Below are positions 8,525-17,107 of a stretch of 64,000 bases of DNA, piece after piece. The stretch comes from Chordibacter sp038110535 (GTDB lineage: Bacteria > Verrucomicrobiota > Verrucomicrobiia > Opitutales > Seribacteraceae). The notes below the pieces were generated by a model. It ran no database searches and had not been told where the DNA came from. It saw only the letters and a program-made list of their open reading frames with translations. Both the position numbers and the translations under genes were made by a program. Where the stretch lies: positions 1-64,000 of the forward strand of contig JAYNJW010000008.1 of NCBI GenBank assembly GCA_038110535.1, read 5' to 3'. Position 1 is the stretch's first letter, and every line of letters starts with the position of its first letter.

Positions 8525-9001
8525 ATGAAAAAATATAATAATACCTTTGATCTGACAGATTCCTTTCTCCGCGTTTTCGGAATTATTGGCTTTTTTGCGG
8601 CTGTATTTTTCGGATTTGTGGTTGCCGGGGGAAATGTCATCACCCTTGTCCATCCAGCCGAAATGATCATCGTAGTAGGCACTATATTTTTTGGACTTTT
8701 GTGCACCCATCGCTCAAAATTTCTAGCCTACCTGCCGAAGGCATTACTTGCCCTTATCCGAAAACCGGTTCCCAATCGCGAGTATTGCCAAATATCCGAT
8801 AATGCCAGGGGCTATGCCGCAGCAGGAGGTGGCATGGCCGTCATTCTCAGTCTTATATGTACGATGAGCAACCTAGATAACCCCGAGTCAGTGGGCTTGC
8901 GGGTAGCTGCAGCTATGGGTGGAGTCTTCCTGGCGATGCTTCTTTCTCAAGGACTTTTTGTCTATTTACGATACAGCTTTTCCGAAAATGCTAACAACTA
9001 G
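8525..9001 (+). CDS. Miniature MotA-like four-helix membrane protein
   Basis: A 158-residue membrane protein with four predicted segments at about residues 14-36, 43-60, 94-113 and 122-146. The first pair has the MotA-type layout: helix, then AGGNVITLVHPAEMIIVVGT, resembling the MotA (x)GG-(x)n-(P)A-(x)IVxGG region. The second pair (GGGMAVILSLICTMSNLDNP, then a Gly/Ala-rich helix) resembles the MotA TM3-TM4 region. MotA is normally 250-290 residues; here the roughly 100-residue cytoplasmic domain that contacts the flagellar rotor is missing, leaving a loop of about 35 residues. No motB is adjacent. It may be a proton-channel subunit of another motor or transporter, or a degenerate paralogue. 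Similarity was judged by eye. Confidence 0.6.
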   Translation: MKKYNNTFDLTDSFLRVFGIIGFFAAVFFGFVVAGGNVITLVHPAEMIIVVGTIFFGLLCTHRSKFLAYLPKALLALIRKPVPNREYCQISDNARGYAAAGGGMAVILSLICTMSNLDNPESVGLRVAAAMGGVFLAMLLSQGLFVYLRYSFSENANN

Positions 9002-9013
9002 GGATTCAGTCTA

Positions 9014-9274
9014 ATGCACTTAATAAGTCTTGTCTGGTTTCTTCTATTCTGCCCATTCCTTTTTATCTTTCTTCTCAGGTTGGGGAATTGCGTTGGTTAT
9101 GACGCTTGTCCGTTTTGCGATGCAAAAAGGAAGCGGGAAGATATGAAATGTAAAAAATGTGGATTTGAATTTATGGAAAAGTCAACAGGACCATTTCCCT
9201 GGATTTTGGCAGGAGGGGCTCTTCTTTGTATTCTCTCCCTCGTCATTTGGATTGAGAGTCAGCAGTATCTTTGA
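9014..9274 (+). CDS. Small zinc-ribbon membrane protein, hypothetical
   Basis: An 86-residue protein with two hydrophobic helices (about residues 3-22 and 62-80) bracketing a rubredoxin/zinc-ribbon-like module: CPFC at 32-35 and CKKC about 12 residues later, a CxxC-x(n)-CxxC arrangement that should bind one zinc. It follows the MotA-like gene by 12 bases on the same strand, so the two probably form a transcription unit. No function recognised; the ribbon would lie between the membrane helices, probably in the cytoplasm. Confidence 0.6.
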   Translation: MHLISLVWFLLFCPFLFIFLLRLGNCVGYDACPFCDAKRKREDMKCKKCGFEFMEKSTGPFPWILAGGALLCILSLVIWIESQQYL

Positions 9275-9287
9275 TCTGAGAGTGGGC

Positions 9288-9794
9288 TTACTTCTCTAAG
9301 CGATGTTCGTACATACGGACATCGTGATACTTGCCAAATTTGTAACCACCCTCGTGGAGAAGCCCGGCTACCTGAAATCCCATTTTTTCATGAAGGTTTT
9401 CGGAACCTGGGTTGGGTAAAACCACGAGACCGTATATCCGATGAACTTCCTCGGTGTTCCTTAGGTTGTCTATTAATTCTGCATACAGTTTCTCTCCAAT
9501 TCCTTTTCCGGTATGCTCGGGGTTTAGATAGATGCTGCTCATTACGGAGGGAGCATAAGCAGGCCTTTGGTGAAAGCGTAGGCTGGCGGCATATCCGATG
9601 ACTTTTTCTGCCTCTTCTGCCACAAACAACTGATAACGTCCCTTCTCGGAAAACTGGGTAAACCAAGTCTTTCGGTTTTCCAAAGATAATTCCACCATTT
9701 CGAAAGTCACCACAGTGTTAAGAATGTAGTGATTGAGAATATCCCTCAGGGCGGGCAAATCGGACTCTCGTCCTCTACGGATCAATGCATCCAT
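9288..9794 (-). CDS. GNAT N-acetyltransferase, phosphinothricin acetyltransferase-like
   Basis: A 168-residue acetyl-CoA-dependent N-acetyltransferase. It has the Pat/Bar-type N-terminus IRRGRESDLPALRDILNHYI and TFEMVELSLENRKTWF, and the acetyl-CoA loop in YLNPEHTGKGIGEKLYAEL (R/Q-x-x-G-x-G/A type). The C-terminal HEGGYKFGKYHDVRMYEHRL is characteristic of the phosphinothricin/methionine sulfoximine acetyltransferase group (KxGKxxDV). Likely acetylates methionine sulfoximine or a related amino acid analogue; resistance as a role is only inference. It converges with the zinc-ribbon gene and lies just downstream of the tRNA-Leu on the same strand. Confidence 0.87.
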   Translation of the reverse strand: MDALIRRGRESDLPALRDILNHYILNTVVTFEMVELSLENRKTWFTQFSEKGRYQLFVAEEAEKVIGYAASLRFHQRPAYAPSVMSSIYLNPEHTGKGIGEKLYAELIDNLRNTEEVHRIYGLVVLPNPGSENLHEKMGFQVAGLLHEGGYKFGKYHDVRMYEHRLEK

Positions 9795-9820
9795 ATAAAG
9801 TGTTAAGCAGTTTTCAAAGG

Positions 9821-9907
9821 TGGTACCCGGAGAGGGGGTCGAACCCTCACTCCCTCGCGGGAACTGGATTTTGAATCCAGCGCGTCTACCAATTCCGCCA
9901 TCCGGGC
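9821..9907 (-). tRNA. tRNA-Leu (anticodon CAA)
   Basis: An 87-base class II tRNA read on the minus strand. The acceptor stem pairs GCCCGGA with TCCGGGT (G-U at the first pair), the discriminator is A and CCA is encoded. The anticodon arm CTGGA-TTCAAAA-TCCAG gives anticodon CAA, decoding UUG. A long variable arm (CCCGCGAGGG-type hairpin) and the T-loop GGTTCGACC complete the Leu structure. Confidence 0.96.
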
Positions 9908-10217
9908 ATCCAGAGAATAGTGACTTATTGGCGATTTCTCGAAGTTTTGCAACCTTGTAGTTTTAGGCTCTTTAGGGCTAAATTTTTCTAATAATTGCCA
10001 AAAGAGGTATCTTTTGAGTCCGTTTTGCTAATAAAAAATAACAAAACTTTTCCCAATACAATTTCTTGCTATAAGTAATCTCACCCAAAAGGGTTACCCC
10101 AACGCTTTTCTTGACTCTCCCCAAAGCCCTGTACAGGTTGAACTATTATAATACCAAAATATATGCAACTAGCCAGACTCTAAGTTCCACTTTGCAGATC
10201 AATTTGACACATCTACC
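9908..10217. other. Gene-free region, 310 bases
   Basis: An AT-rich stretch between the tRNA (minus) and the NHL protein gene (plus), which must contain their divergent promoters. I see only weak inverted repeats (for example TTTAG/CTAAA around 9961-9982, and GTTTTG/CAAAAC around 10021-10046) and no convincing promoter pair, riboswitch or small gene. There is no clear ribosome binding site directly before the ATG at 10218. Confidence 0.5.
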
Positions 10218-13200
10218 ATGAAAGCAAAAACAAGATTCCTTCTTCTCTTCTTTAGTGCGGCCTTTCCGCTCCTTGTTCTCGGTCAGCATCGCATGCCTCA
10301 GGACAGTTGGTATGTGGACCGAGAAATTCCCTTTCCGGCTATGCCCGGGCTTTATAATCCGCGCTCGTTGGTTATATCTGAATCCGGAGATATCTACATT
10401 GCCGAATGGTCAAGTCATCGAGTTTCCATATGGGGTGAGAATGGAAATTTTAAGGGGAGCTTCGGGCAATATGGAAATGCGGATGGGCAGTTTAACCATC
10501 CATCCTCCATTGCTCTTTCAGAAAATGAGATTTATGTTTGCAATTGGCACGGCCATAATGTGAAGGTTTTTAATTTGGAAGGAGAATTTTTACGAGCTTG
10601 GGGAAATTATGGCCAAGGGGAGGGCCAATTTTATCATCCGAGCGGCATTTGGGCCGATCAAAATGGAACGAATGGTGGAGAAATTTATGTTTCCGACCAC
10701 AACAATCACCGGGTTCAAGTATTTGACGAAAATGGAACTTTCATCCGAACCTTTGGAAGCTACGGCGGTGGAGATGGGCAGTTAAATTACGCAAACGGTG
10801 TCGGTGTTGGACCTGATGGTATGGTTTATGTTTCTTCCAAGCACTCCAACAAAATTCAGGTTTTTTCAAAGGACGGAAATTTTTCCAGATCCTTCCAGAC
10901 AAACGGATATCCCTGGCAAATGGATTTTTACCAAAACATGATAGCGGTTGCTATGGCAGACCATCATCGGGTGGAAGTCTTTGATTTGAATGGCACTTCA
11001 CTCGGATATTTTGGACAATCGGGGTCAGCTGTTGGTCAGATTAATTATCCTACCAGTCTGGCATTCGATGCATCTGGCAGGTTGCAGGTTTGTGAGCAAA
11101 ACACTCACCGGCTACAAACCTTTGAAACCAATGGAACAAGCTTGGGGACATTAGGTTTTTATGGGAGATCAGACTTCAGGCCATATGGATTGGAGGTAAC
11201 GGAGGAAGAAACCTTTTTGGTGACGGATATCTCTGGGCACAGGGTGGCTGAAATTGATCAAAACGGTACCTTGGTCCGGATGATTGCGACCGAAGGAGAT
11301 GGCGAGGGCCTGGTTTATTACCCCAGGGATGTTCACTTGGGCAGTAACGGAAGGATTTATGTCTGCGATACCAATCGCCACCGCATACAGGTCTTTGATC
11401 GAAACGGCACCTTTCACCATATGATCGGATCTCAAGGTTCAGCCAATGGACAGTTCAATCAGCCATGGGCCATTGTTTCTTCGGAGTCGGAACTCTTTGT
11501 TCTCGATCGATACAATCATAGGGTTCAAGCCTTCGACCTCAATGGGACTTATCTTCGATCCATTGGTGCATATGGCAATCTGGAGGGACAGTTTAGCAAT
11601 CCAATGGACTTGGATTGGGACGATGAGGGAAATCTTGTCGTAGTTGATCATTCAAACAGAAGAATTGTTCATATGTCGACTGAGGGTGAGTTTGTCCGGC
11701 AGTATAACACCCCAAACTATGAGCATTTTGTCAGCAACCTCAATAGTGGCGTGTTGGTATTAACCAGGCACAATACTTTGGGAATTTACGATGTCGGAGG
11801 GTCTAGGTTGAAGGAGTGGTATGACGACCAATTGGATGAGGCGAAGGTTGCGTCACTTGAGGACGGTGGGTTTGTTCGCATTTCCAACTACAGTAAAACC
11901 TTGAAGCTTTATCGCTCAACCTTCCGAAATGTCCGCCTTGACCCCGATGATGGAATACCTTTCCCCGAAGTACTTTCTGTCAGCCAGAGGGAGGGGACGA
12001 ATCTTCTTGATATAACCTATCAAATCAACGATGCCAACGACTCCACGGTTCACGCGGCCATGCTTGCCTTTGTTGATGGGGGGAACGATCTATCCAAAGT
12101 AATTGTTCCACGTAGCTTTAATGGTGGAATCTCTGGCAAACTCGATAACAATGTATCGACCAATCAGGAACACACCGTGGCTTGGAATGTTGGCGATGAC
12201 TGGAATGTCGGATTTGGTGAGCTTCAGGTCGAGATTCTGGCCAAGGATAATCGCAACCTGCTCGACCTTCACTTCCTATCGCTTCCCGTGGGCGGGGATG
12301 GAAACGCGAGTGATCTGGTGATCAACCGGTCGCCCCTTACCGACGCCGATTTTCTTTCCGTTTGGTATTGGCTATTAGCCAGCGGAGATCCTGGAATCGA
12401 GTTATTGGGCTCATCCATTGTTCCAGCACTTGAAGGGCAGGCGCCCAGTTTCCAGCCTTCCGATCCCGGCAATCTTGTTGCCTGGTTGGATGCCAATGAC
12501 CTGCAAGGCAATGGAGGGACCACAGCAAATGATACGGTAGTTACCGAATGGGGAAATAAAGCAGACGGGGCAAATCCTTTCACCCAAACCAATACCAGTA
12601 AGCAACCCGTGCTCCATTCCAATATTCTTAAGAGTAAGCCAGGGGTATTTTTTGATGACATTGATGACGGGATGTCATCAACCGTAGAAATTAATGCCTA
12701 TCCCTACACGGTGGCGGTGCTTTTTAATTGCCTGAATACCTCTGGTGCTGGCAGGAGAGCAGTGCAAGGCTCCCAAAACTGGCTGATTGGTCCCTACGGA
12801 AACAATGTAGCTTTTCATCAGCCTTCGGGGGGGTGGGTGTCACACGGACGCGTACCTCTGGTGGCGGAAAAGTTTTATTTGGCGGTTGGAGTAACGACTG
12901 ATCAGGAATCACGGTTTTATGTCAATGGAAAGGACGAGACCACGAACCAAGGGGCGAGGTACTGGCCAGGATCTTTGCACCTGGGGGCCAGCGGCGGTTC
13001 GGGCGAACGATTAAATGGTTACATCTGTGAAATGCTGGCTTATGACAAGGCACTTAGCTCTGCAGAGCTCGCTGATTTGAATGAGTACTTCTCTTACAAG
13101 TGGGGAATCCGCCAATCCTACGCGGACGGCAGTTCAACCACTGCTACCGGCCGATCCTATCTGCTTGGCAAAATGAACCTGAGGGAAGCCACCGCCGATG

Positions 13201-13364
13201 AGGTCCAGCGGGCCCGGGAAGGTGCCGTGTCGGGCAGCGTCAACCAATTTACTCCCAGTTTCCAAGTCGGGCCAAATGAACGGCCCCAACGGGTCAATGA
13301 ATACGGCTTTGATACCAACACGAACAGCGGGATCTGGGTGGTACCAGCGGCGACCAATCCCTAG
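10218..13364 (+). CDS. Large exported NHL-propeller and LamG-domain protein
   Basis: A 1048-residue secreted protein. Residues 1-22 are a signal peptide (basic start, hydrophobic core, LVLGQ). Residues about 45-530 are NHL repeats of roughly 47 residues, each ending HRVQVFD-like followed by NGTF and GxxGxxxGQF; about ten are visible, forming one or two beta-propellers. Residues about 583-690 form a Verrucomicrobia/Planctomycetes-type immunoglobulin-like domain (LLDITYQINDAND). Residues about 750-960 are a LamG/concanavalin-like jelly roll beginning NLVAWLDANDLQG. The C-terminal tail is polar and not recognised. Probably cell-surface or extracellular, binding polysaccharide or protein; no catalytic residues seen. 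The next gene starts within a few dozen bases and encodes another giant surface protein, so both may be co-expressed and exported by the secretion system encoded downstream (inference). Confidence 0.85.
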   Translation: MKAKTRFLLLFFSAAFPLLVLGQHRMPQDSWYVDREIPFPAMPGLYNPRSLVISESGDIYIAEWSSHRVSIWGENGNFKGSFGQYGNADGQFNHPSSIALSENEIYVCNWHGHNVKVFNLEGEFLRAWGNYGQGEGQFYHPSGIWADQNGTNGGEIYVSDHNNHRVQVFDENGTFIRTFGSYGGGDGQLNYANGVGVGPDGMVYVSSKHSNKIQVFSKDGNFSRSFQTNGYPWQMDFYQNMIAVAMADHHRVEVFDLNGTSLGYFGQSGSAVGQINYPTSLAFDASGRLQVCEQNTHRLQTFETNGTSLGTLGFYGRSDFRPYGLEVTEEETFLVTDISGHRVAEIDQNGTLVRMIATEGDGEGLVYYPRDVHLGSNGRIYVCDTNRHRIQVFDRNGTFHHMIGSQGSANGQFNQPWAIVSSESELFVLDRYNHRVQAFDLNGTYLRSIGAYGNLEGQFSNPMDLDWDDEGNLVVVDHSNRRIVHMSTEGEFVRQYNTPNYEHFVSNLNSGVLVLTRHNTLGIYDVGGSRLKEWYDDQLDEAKVASLEDGGFVRISNYSKTLKLYRSTFRNVRLDPDDGIPFPEVLSVSQREGTNLLDITYQINDANDSTVHAAMLAFVDGGNDLSKVIVPRSFNGGISGKLDNNVSTNQEHTVAWNVGDDWNVGFGELQVEILAKDNRNLLDLHFLSLPVGGDGNASDLVINRSPLTDADFLSVWYWLLASGDPGIELLGSSIVPALEGQAPSFQPSDPGNLVAWLDANDLQGNGGTTANDTVVTEWGNKADGANPFTQTNTSKQPVLHSNILKSKPGVFFDDIDDGMSSTVEINAYPYTVAVLFNCLNTSGAGRRAVQGSQNWLIGPYGNNVAFHQPSGGWVSHGRVPLVAEKFYLAVGVTTDQESRFYVNGKDETTNQGARYWPGSLHLGASGGSGERLNGYICEMLAYDKALSSAELADLNEYFSYKWGIRQSYADGSSTTATGRSYLLGKMNLREATADEVQRAREGAVSGSVNQFTPSFQVGPNERPQRVNEYGFDTNTNSGIWVVPAATNP

Positions 13365-13422
13365 GTAATTGCAAGAGGATCAAACCTCCGCAGAGTCCAC
13401 AGATGCTGAAACCGTTGTACCA

Positions 13423-16400
13423 ATGACTTTTCCAATCTCTATCAATCGAGAACTTTTCTCCAGGATGGGATTGCTCTGTGCATTTCTGGTCGTCGTTCCA
13501 TGTGCATGGGCCCAGTTTACCTTCGAACAAAAGTCCCAACCAGCTGGCATCTTTACGACGGTGTCCCAAACTTTTGAGGCTGATACTTTGGTATATTCTC
13601 AGTCGATCAACCTTGTTTCCGGTACCTATGTGTTTACCCATTGGGAATTAAATGATGTGCGGATGGACGACTCCGTGGGATCGGCCGTGACCAATTTAAA
13701 ATTCAATATCGGTGAAAATACCGTGGCGGTCGCTCATTACCTTGATAAATCGTTAGATTCGGATGGGGACACAATTCCGGATTGGTACGAATTGCGATAT
13801 TTGGGCAACCTCGATGGGAACCAATCGCATGACAATGATGGGGACGGCATATCTTTGCTCCAGGAGTATAGTTTCGATCTAAGTCCCAGTATTTCTGATC
13901 AATCCAAACCCGGGGGCATATCCCGTCGCCGTTCCCAAACTACCTTCGTAAATCTTGGTGGGGCCAGAAAACTTTCCATAAGTAGCGATCCCCGGGGCCT
14001 GTTGGCCTCTGAAATCACCTATCCGGAGGTTAACTCAACATTCGTTTCCACTAATTTATCCGGTGCGAATGGCAGTTATTATTTTTCCCACTGGGAAGTC
14101 AATGGTGTGCGTGTTGCCGATGAGGTGGGCATAGGACTGAGTAAGGTTGTTGAGGTCATGGATACCGATAAGCAGGTTGTGGCCAAGTATTTTGATCAGG
14201 ATCAAGACGATGATTCCGATGGAATTCCTGACTGGTACGAATGGCACACCTTTGGAACCCTGAGCAACGACAAATCTTCCGATTCTGACAATGATTCGAT
14301 CCTATTATCGGAAGAACGAAAATTTGGTCTCAATGCGGCTATTAGCGACTCGTTAAAACCCGGGGGGATATCACGTCGGCGTTCAGCAACGGTTGCGGTC
14401 AACCTAGGCGGGGCAACCCGGGTCAGGCTTTACAGTCAGCCCACCGGCTTGATCCCTTCCCAAACCCTCTTCCTCGAAAACAATTCCACTTTTTCCACCG
14501 AGACCCTCTCTGGCTTGTCGCACGGTTATTATTTTTCTCATTGGGAGGTAAACGGTCAGCGAATGGCTGATTCCACAGGAATTGGCTTGGGTGCCGCTCA
14601 GACCGTCCTGGATGCAAGTAAGGAAATCGTGGCAAAGTTTTACGATCAGGACGAAGATCTTGATGCCGACGATATTCCGGACTGGTTTGAATGGCAGCAA
14701 TTCGGAACCCTTTCTTTTGGCGAAACATCCGATCCTGATGGGGATGGTATACCTATCCAAGTAGAGAGGGTTTTTGGAATGAGCAGCGTGATCGCCGACC
14801 AGCTTTCTCCGGGTGGTCTGTCGCGCCGAAGGTCCACTAGCACATCCTTTGTCTTTGACCCTGCGGGAGTAGTAGACAGTGATGGCGACGGGCTTTCGGA
14901 CGACCTTGAAAATTCCTTGGGAACCAATCCAGAGCTCGCCGACACTGACGGTGATGGATATGACGATGCAGAAGAGTATGCACTAGGAACGGATCCCACC
15001 TCCGCCACATCTTTGCCCAACCAACCGCCATCCAACCTTGTACCGATCGATCAAGGTCTCACCATTCTTGAAAATCGTCCGGTTGGTACTGTCGTGACCC
15101 AGTTTCAAGCATCTGATGCGGATGGGGATCTGATTACTTTTTCCCTAAGTGCTGGCAACGGAGATGGAGACAACGCGCTTTTCTCTATTGATAACAACGG
15201 GACCCTGCAATCCTTAGCCGTTTTTGACTACGAGTTAAATGCTTCCACCTTTTCTATCCGAGTTTCAGCAAGTGATGGCAACCAGGGAGTTGTGGAAGGC
15301 AACTTTACCATTTATCTGCTCGATGTCGATGACACTCCTCCAGTACTTCTACTAAATGGAGATGCGAACATAACCCATTTGGCTGGATATCCCTACTTCG
15401 ATGCCAATGCAACTTGGATGGATGAAGTGGATGGAAACGGAACGATTTCGGGAAGTGGAGAAGTTAATGCCACAGTGCCGGGTAACTACCTTCTTTCTTA
15501 TACCTACACGGATGAGGCAGGCAATACCGCCCAGACCGCTATCCGGGAAATTGAGGTAATCAATCTTCCGCCGGAAGATTTGTATGTTTTGAACGATGCT
15601 CCTTTGAGTATCTTGGAAAATGAGCCCAATGGTACGAAGGTGGCTGTCTTTTACGGAAGTGACCAAAATCCAGACAGTATATTGTCCTACCGCTTGATGG
15701 ACTTTTCAGATTTGAATCATTCATTTGATCCAAATATGACGGAGAATAATATCTCCGAGTTGCAAGCTTTGAACATTTTTCGTTTGGACGAAAATGGAGC
15801 ACTTTTCACCTTACGACCGCTAGATTATGAGATTGATCCGAAAGAAATTCCAATTCTTGTCCGGGTTACAGATCAGCATGGTGCACACTTTGAAAAACTT
15901 TTTATCGTGTCGGTCGCCAATGTGGTGGAAGATTTTGATGGAGATGGGGTGGAAGATTATTATGACCCTGACGATGATGGCGATGGTTATGAAGACAATC
16001 TCGAAGACGAATACGGGTTCAATTCTTTGGACAGGTGGCATTACCCAGAGGCACCCATCATCAGAACTCTGAAAGTCGAAGAGCACAACCAGACATTGGT
16101 ATTCAGGGCCCATATCCTATCATCCGGGGGAGTGGGAAATATGGAAGCAGGCATATCGGTCTTTGATGAATTCGGTGCTTTTATCCATGAGTCCAGCACT
16201 TCTTGGAAGGATACCGACGAAGAAATTTTGTCTTTCTCACTGGCAGGCTTTGTTGGAGGACAGAAAATACGCTACCAGGCATTTGCCCACAATTTAGCTG
16301 GCGGAACAACCGGGCAATTCCTTGAATACCGGGTTGGGGGAAATGCGGACTTTGGAAAGTGGTGGTCTGCCGATAAAGAATTGGAGGGTGGGTGGAGAGA

Positions 16401-16653
16401 ATCTACTTGGCTGGGAACTTACTTGCCAAATCAGGAAAATGAGTGGGTCTATCATCTTCAACTTGGTTGGCTTTTTGTTCAGCTTGATGGCCAAGGTGGT
16501 TTATGGATGTGGATGCCTGAAGAAAAGTGGTTGTGGACAAAGCAGGGGGTCTGGCCTTTCTTGTGGTCGGATGCGACTGCCGGTTGGTTATATCCGATTT
16601 ATGTTTCGGGAAATCGATACTTTTACGATTACAGCAACGAAGGAATTCGGTAA
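13423..16653 (+). CDS. Giant surface protein with 150-residue repeats, cadherin and TSP3 domains
   Basis: The frame is open from TTG 13369, but ATG 13423 places a signal peptide (SRMGLLCAFLVVVPCAWAQ) properly, so I use it (1076 residues). Order, numbered from the TTG: three repeats of exactly 150 residues (31-480), each with an FSHWEVNG strand, a calcium-type DxDxDxxPDWYE loop and an end PGGISRRRS; thrombospondin type 3 loops (503-545, DSDGDGLSD); a cadherin-like domain (551-652); a DUF5011/HYR-like domain (657-731); a second cadherin-like domain (737-850); more Asp-rich calcium loops (855-885); an Ig-like domain; and a Trp-rich C-terminal module (994-1094). Likely a calcium-stabilised adhesin or sheath protein. 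No catalytic motif seen. It follows the NHL gene on the same strand. Confidence 0.85.
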   Translation: MTFPISINRELFSRMGLLCAFLVVVPCAWAQFTFEQKSQPAGIFTTVSQTFEADTLVYSQSINLVSGTYVFTHWELNDVRMDDSVGSAVTNLKFNIGENTVAVAHYLDKSLDSDGDTIPDWYELRYLGNLDGNQSHDNDGDGISLLQEYSFDLSPSISDQSKPGGISRRRSQTTFVNLGGARKLSISSDPRGLLASEITYPEVNSTFVSTNLSGANGSYYFSHWEVNGVRVADEVGIGLSKVVEVMDTDKQVVAKYFDQDQDDDSDGIPDWYEWHTFGTLSNDKSSDSDNDSILLSEERKFGLNAAISDSLKPGGISRRRSATVAVNLGGATRVRLYSQPTGLIPSQTLFLENNSTFSTETLSGLSHGYYFSHWEVNGQRMADSTGIGLGAAQTVLDASKEIVAKFYDQDEDLDADDIPDWFEWQQFGTLSFGETSDPDGDGIPIQVERVFGMSSVIADQLSPGGLSRRRSTSTSFVFDPAGVVDSDGDGLSDDLENSLGTNPELADTDGDGYDDAEEYALGTDPTSATSLPNQPPSNLVPIDQGLTILENRPVGTVVTQFQASDADGDLITFSLSAGNGDGDNALFSIDNNGTLQSLAVFDYELNASTFSIRVSASDGNQGVVEGNFTIYLLDVDDTPPVLLLNGDANITHLAGYPYFDANATWMDEVDGNGTISGSGEVNATVPGNYLLSYTYTDEAGNTAQTAIREIEVINLPPEDLYVLNDAPLSILENEPNGTKVAVFYGSDQNPDSILSYRLMDFSDLNHSFDPNMTENNISELQALNIFRLDENGALFTLRPLDYEIDPKEIPILVRVTDQHGAHFEKLFIVSVANVVEDFDGDGVEDYYDPDDDGDGYEDNLEDEYGFNSLDRWHYPEAPIIRTLKVEEHNQTLVFRAHILSSGGVGNMEAGISVFDEFGAFIHESSTSWKDTDEEILSFSLAGFVGGQKIRYQAFAHNLAGGTTGQFLEYRVGGNADFGKWWSADKELEGGWRESTWLGTYLPNQENEWVYHLQLGWLFVQLDGQGGLWMWMPEEKWLWTKQGVWPFLWSDATAGWLYPIYVSGNRYFYDYSNEGIR
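13459..14808 (+). repeat. Three in-frame 450-bp coding repeats
   Basis: Units 13459-13908, 13909-14358 and 14359-14808 each encode 150 residues. The landmarks IPDWY/F and PGG(I/L)SRRRS recur exactly 150 codons apart (PGG at residues 181, 331 and 481 from TTG 13369). Units 2 and 3 are more alike than unit 1. DNA identity is clearly lower than protein similarity, so the duplication is not recent. Confidence 0.85.
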
Positions 16654-16708
16654 GGCAGGTAACTGGAGCTTATCTTCGATTTTCTATAAGTAAAGTTATC
16701 CACTTACA

Positions 16709-17092
16709 TTATTCCACGCCTATGTCAGAAAGGCTGATCTCTTGGGCATCTTTCCAGAGGTGTTCGAGAGCATAATTTTCCCGTTGTTCTTGGGAAAATA
16801 GATGAACCACAAAATCAATCGCATCCAAAATTAACCAACCTCCAGGCTTGAACCTCTCCCGGGATAAGGTTTCCACCGCATTCTCTTTGAGGGTTTTTTC
16901 AAGGTTGTCCCGAAGTGCCTTGAGGTGGGGGTCGGAAGTGCCGGTAGCAATAATAAAGCAGTCTGTCAGGGGAGAATGTTCACCGAAATACAGAAGCCTT
17001 ACATCCTCGGCCTTCTTATCAAGTAAAGAATTACAGGCAAGTTTGAGGTTTTGTTGAAGTTGTGACTTGGACGGGGGAATAACATTACTCAT
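16709..17092 (-). CDS. rsfS: Ribosome silencing factor RsfS
   Basis: A 127-residue RsfS/Iojap/C7orf30 protein, which binds ribosomal protein L14 and blocks subunit joining when nutrients are low. Motifs seen: the segment DVRLLYFGEHSPLTDCFIIA (the family has D(V/I)xxLDxxxxSxxxDYFVIATG), then TGTSDPHLKALRD, and the C-terminal GGWLILDAIDFVVHLF followed by EQRENYALEHLW. Downstream of nadD by 15 bases, the classic nadD-rsfS pairing found in many bacteria. Convergent with the giant surface protein gene. Confidence 0.94.
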   Translation of the reverse strand: MSNVIPPSKSQLQQNLKLACNSLLDKKAEDVRLLYFGEHSPLTDCFIIATGTSDPHLKALRDNLEKTLKENAVETLSRERFKPGGWLILDAIDFVVHLFSQEQRENYALEHLWKDAQEISLSDIGVE

Positions 17093-17107
17093 GCAGCGAA
17101 TTTTATT

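Noticed and set aside
8525..9001. MotA pseudogene
   Set aside because: There is no internal stop or frameshift, both helix pairs are intact and a good promoter precedes it, so it looks like a real short gene.
9961..10050. Hairpins upstream of the NHL gene as terminator or riboswitch
   Set aside because: Stems are only five or six base pairs with mismatches, and no T-tract or conserved aptamer pattern is seen.
13336..13423. Possible frameshift splitting one giant gene into the NHL and cadherin proteins
   Set aside because: The second frame has its own signal peptide and domain set, and the first ends with a normal stop after a complete LamG domain, so two genes are more likely.
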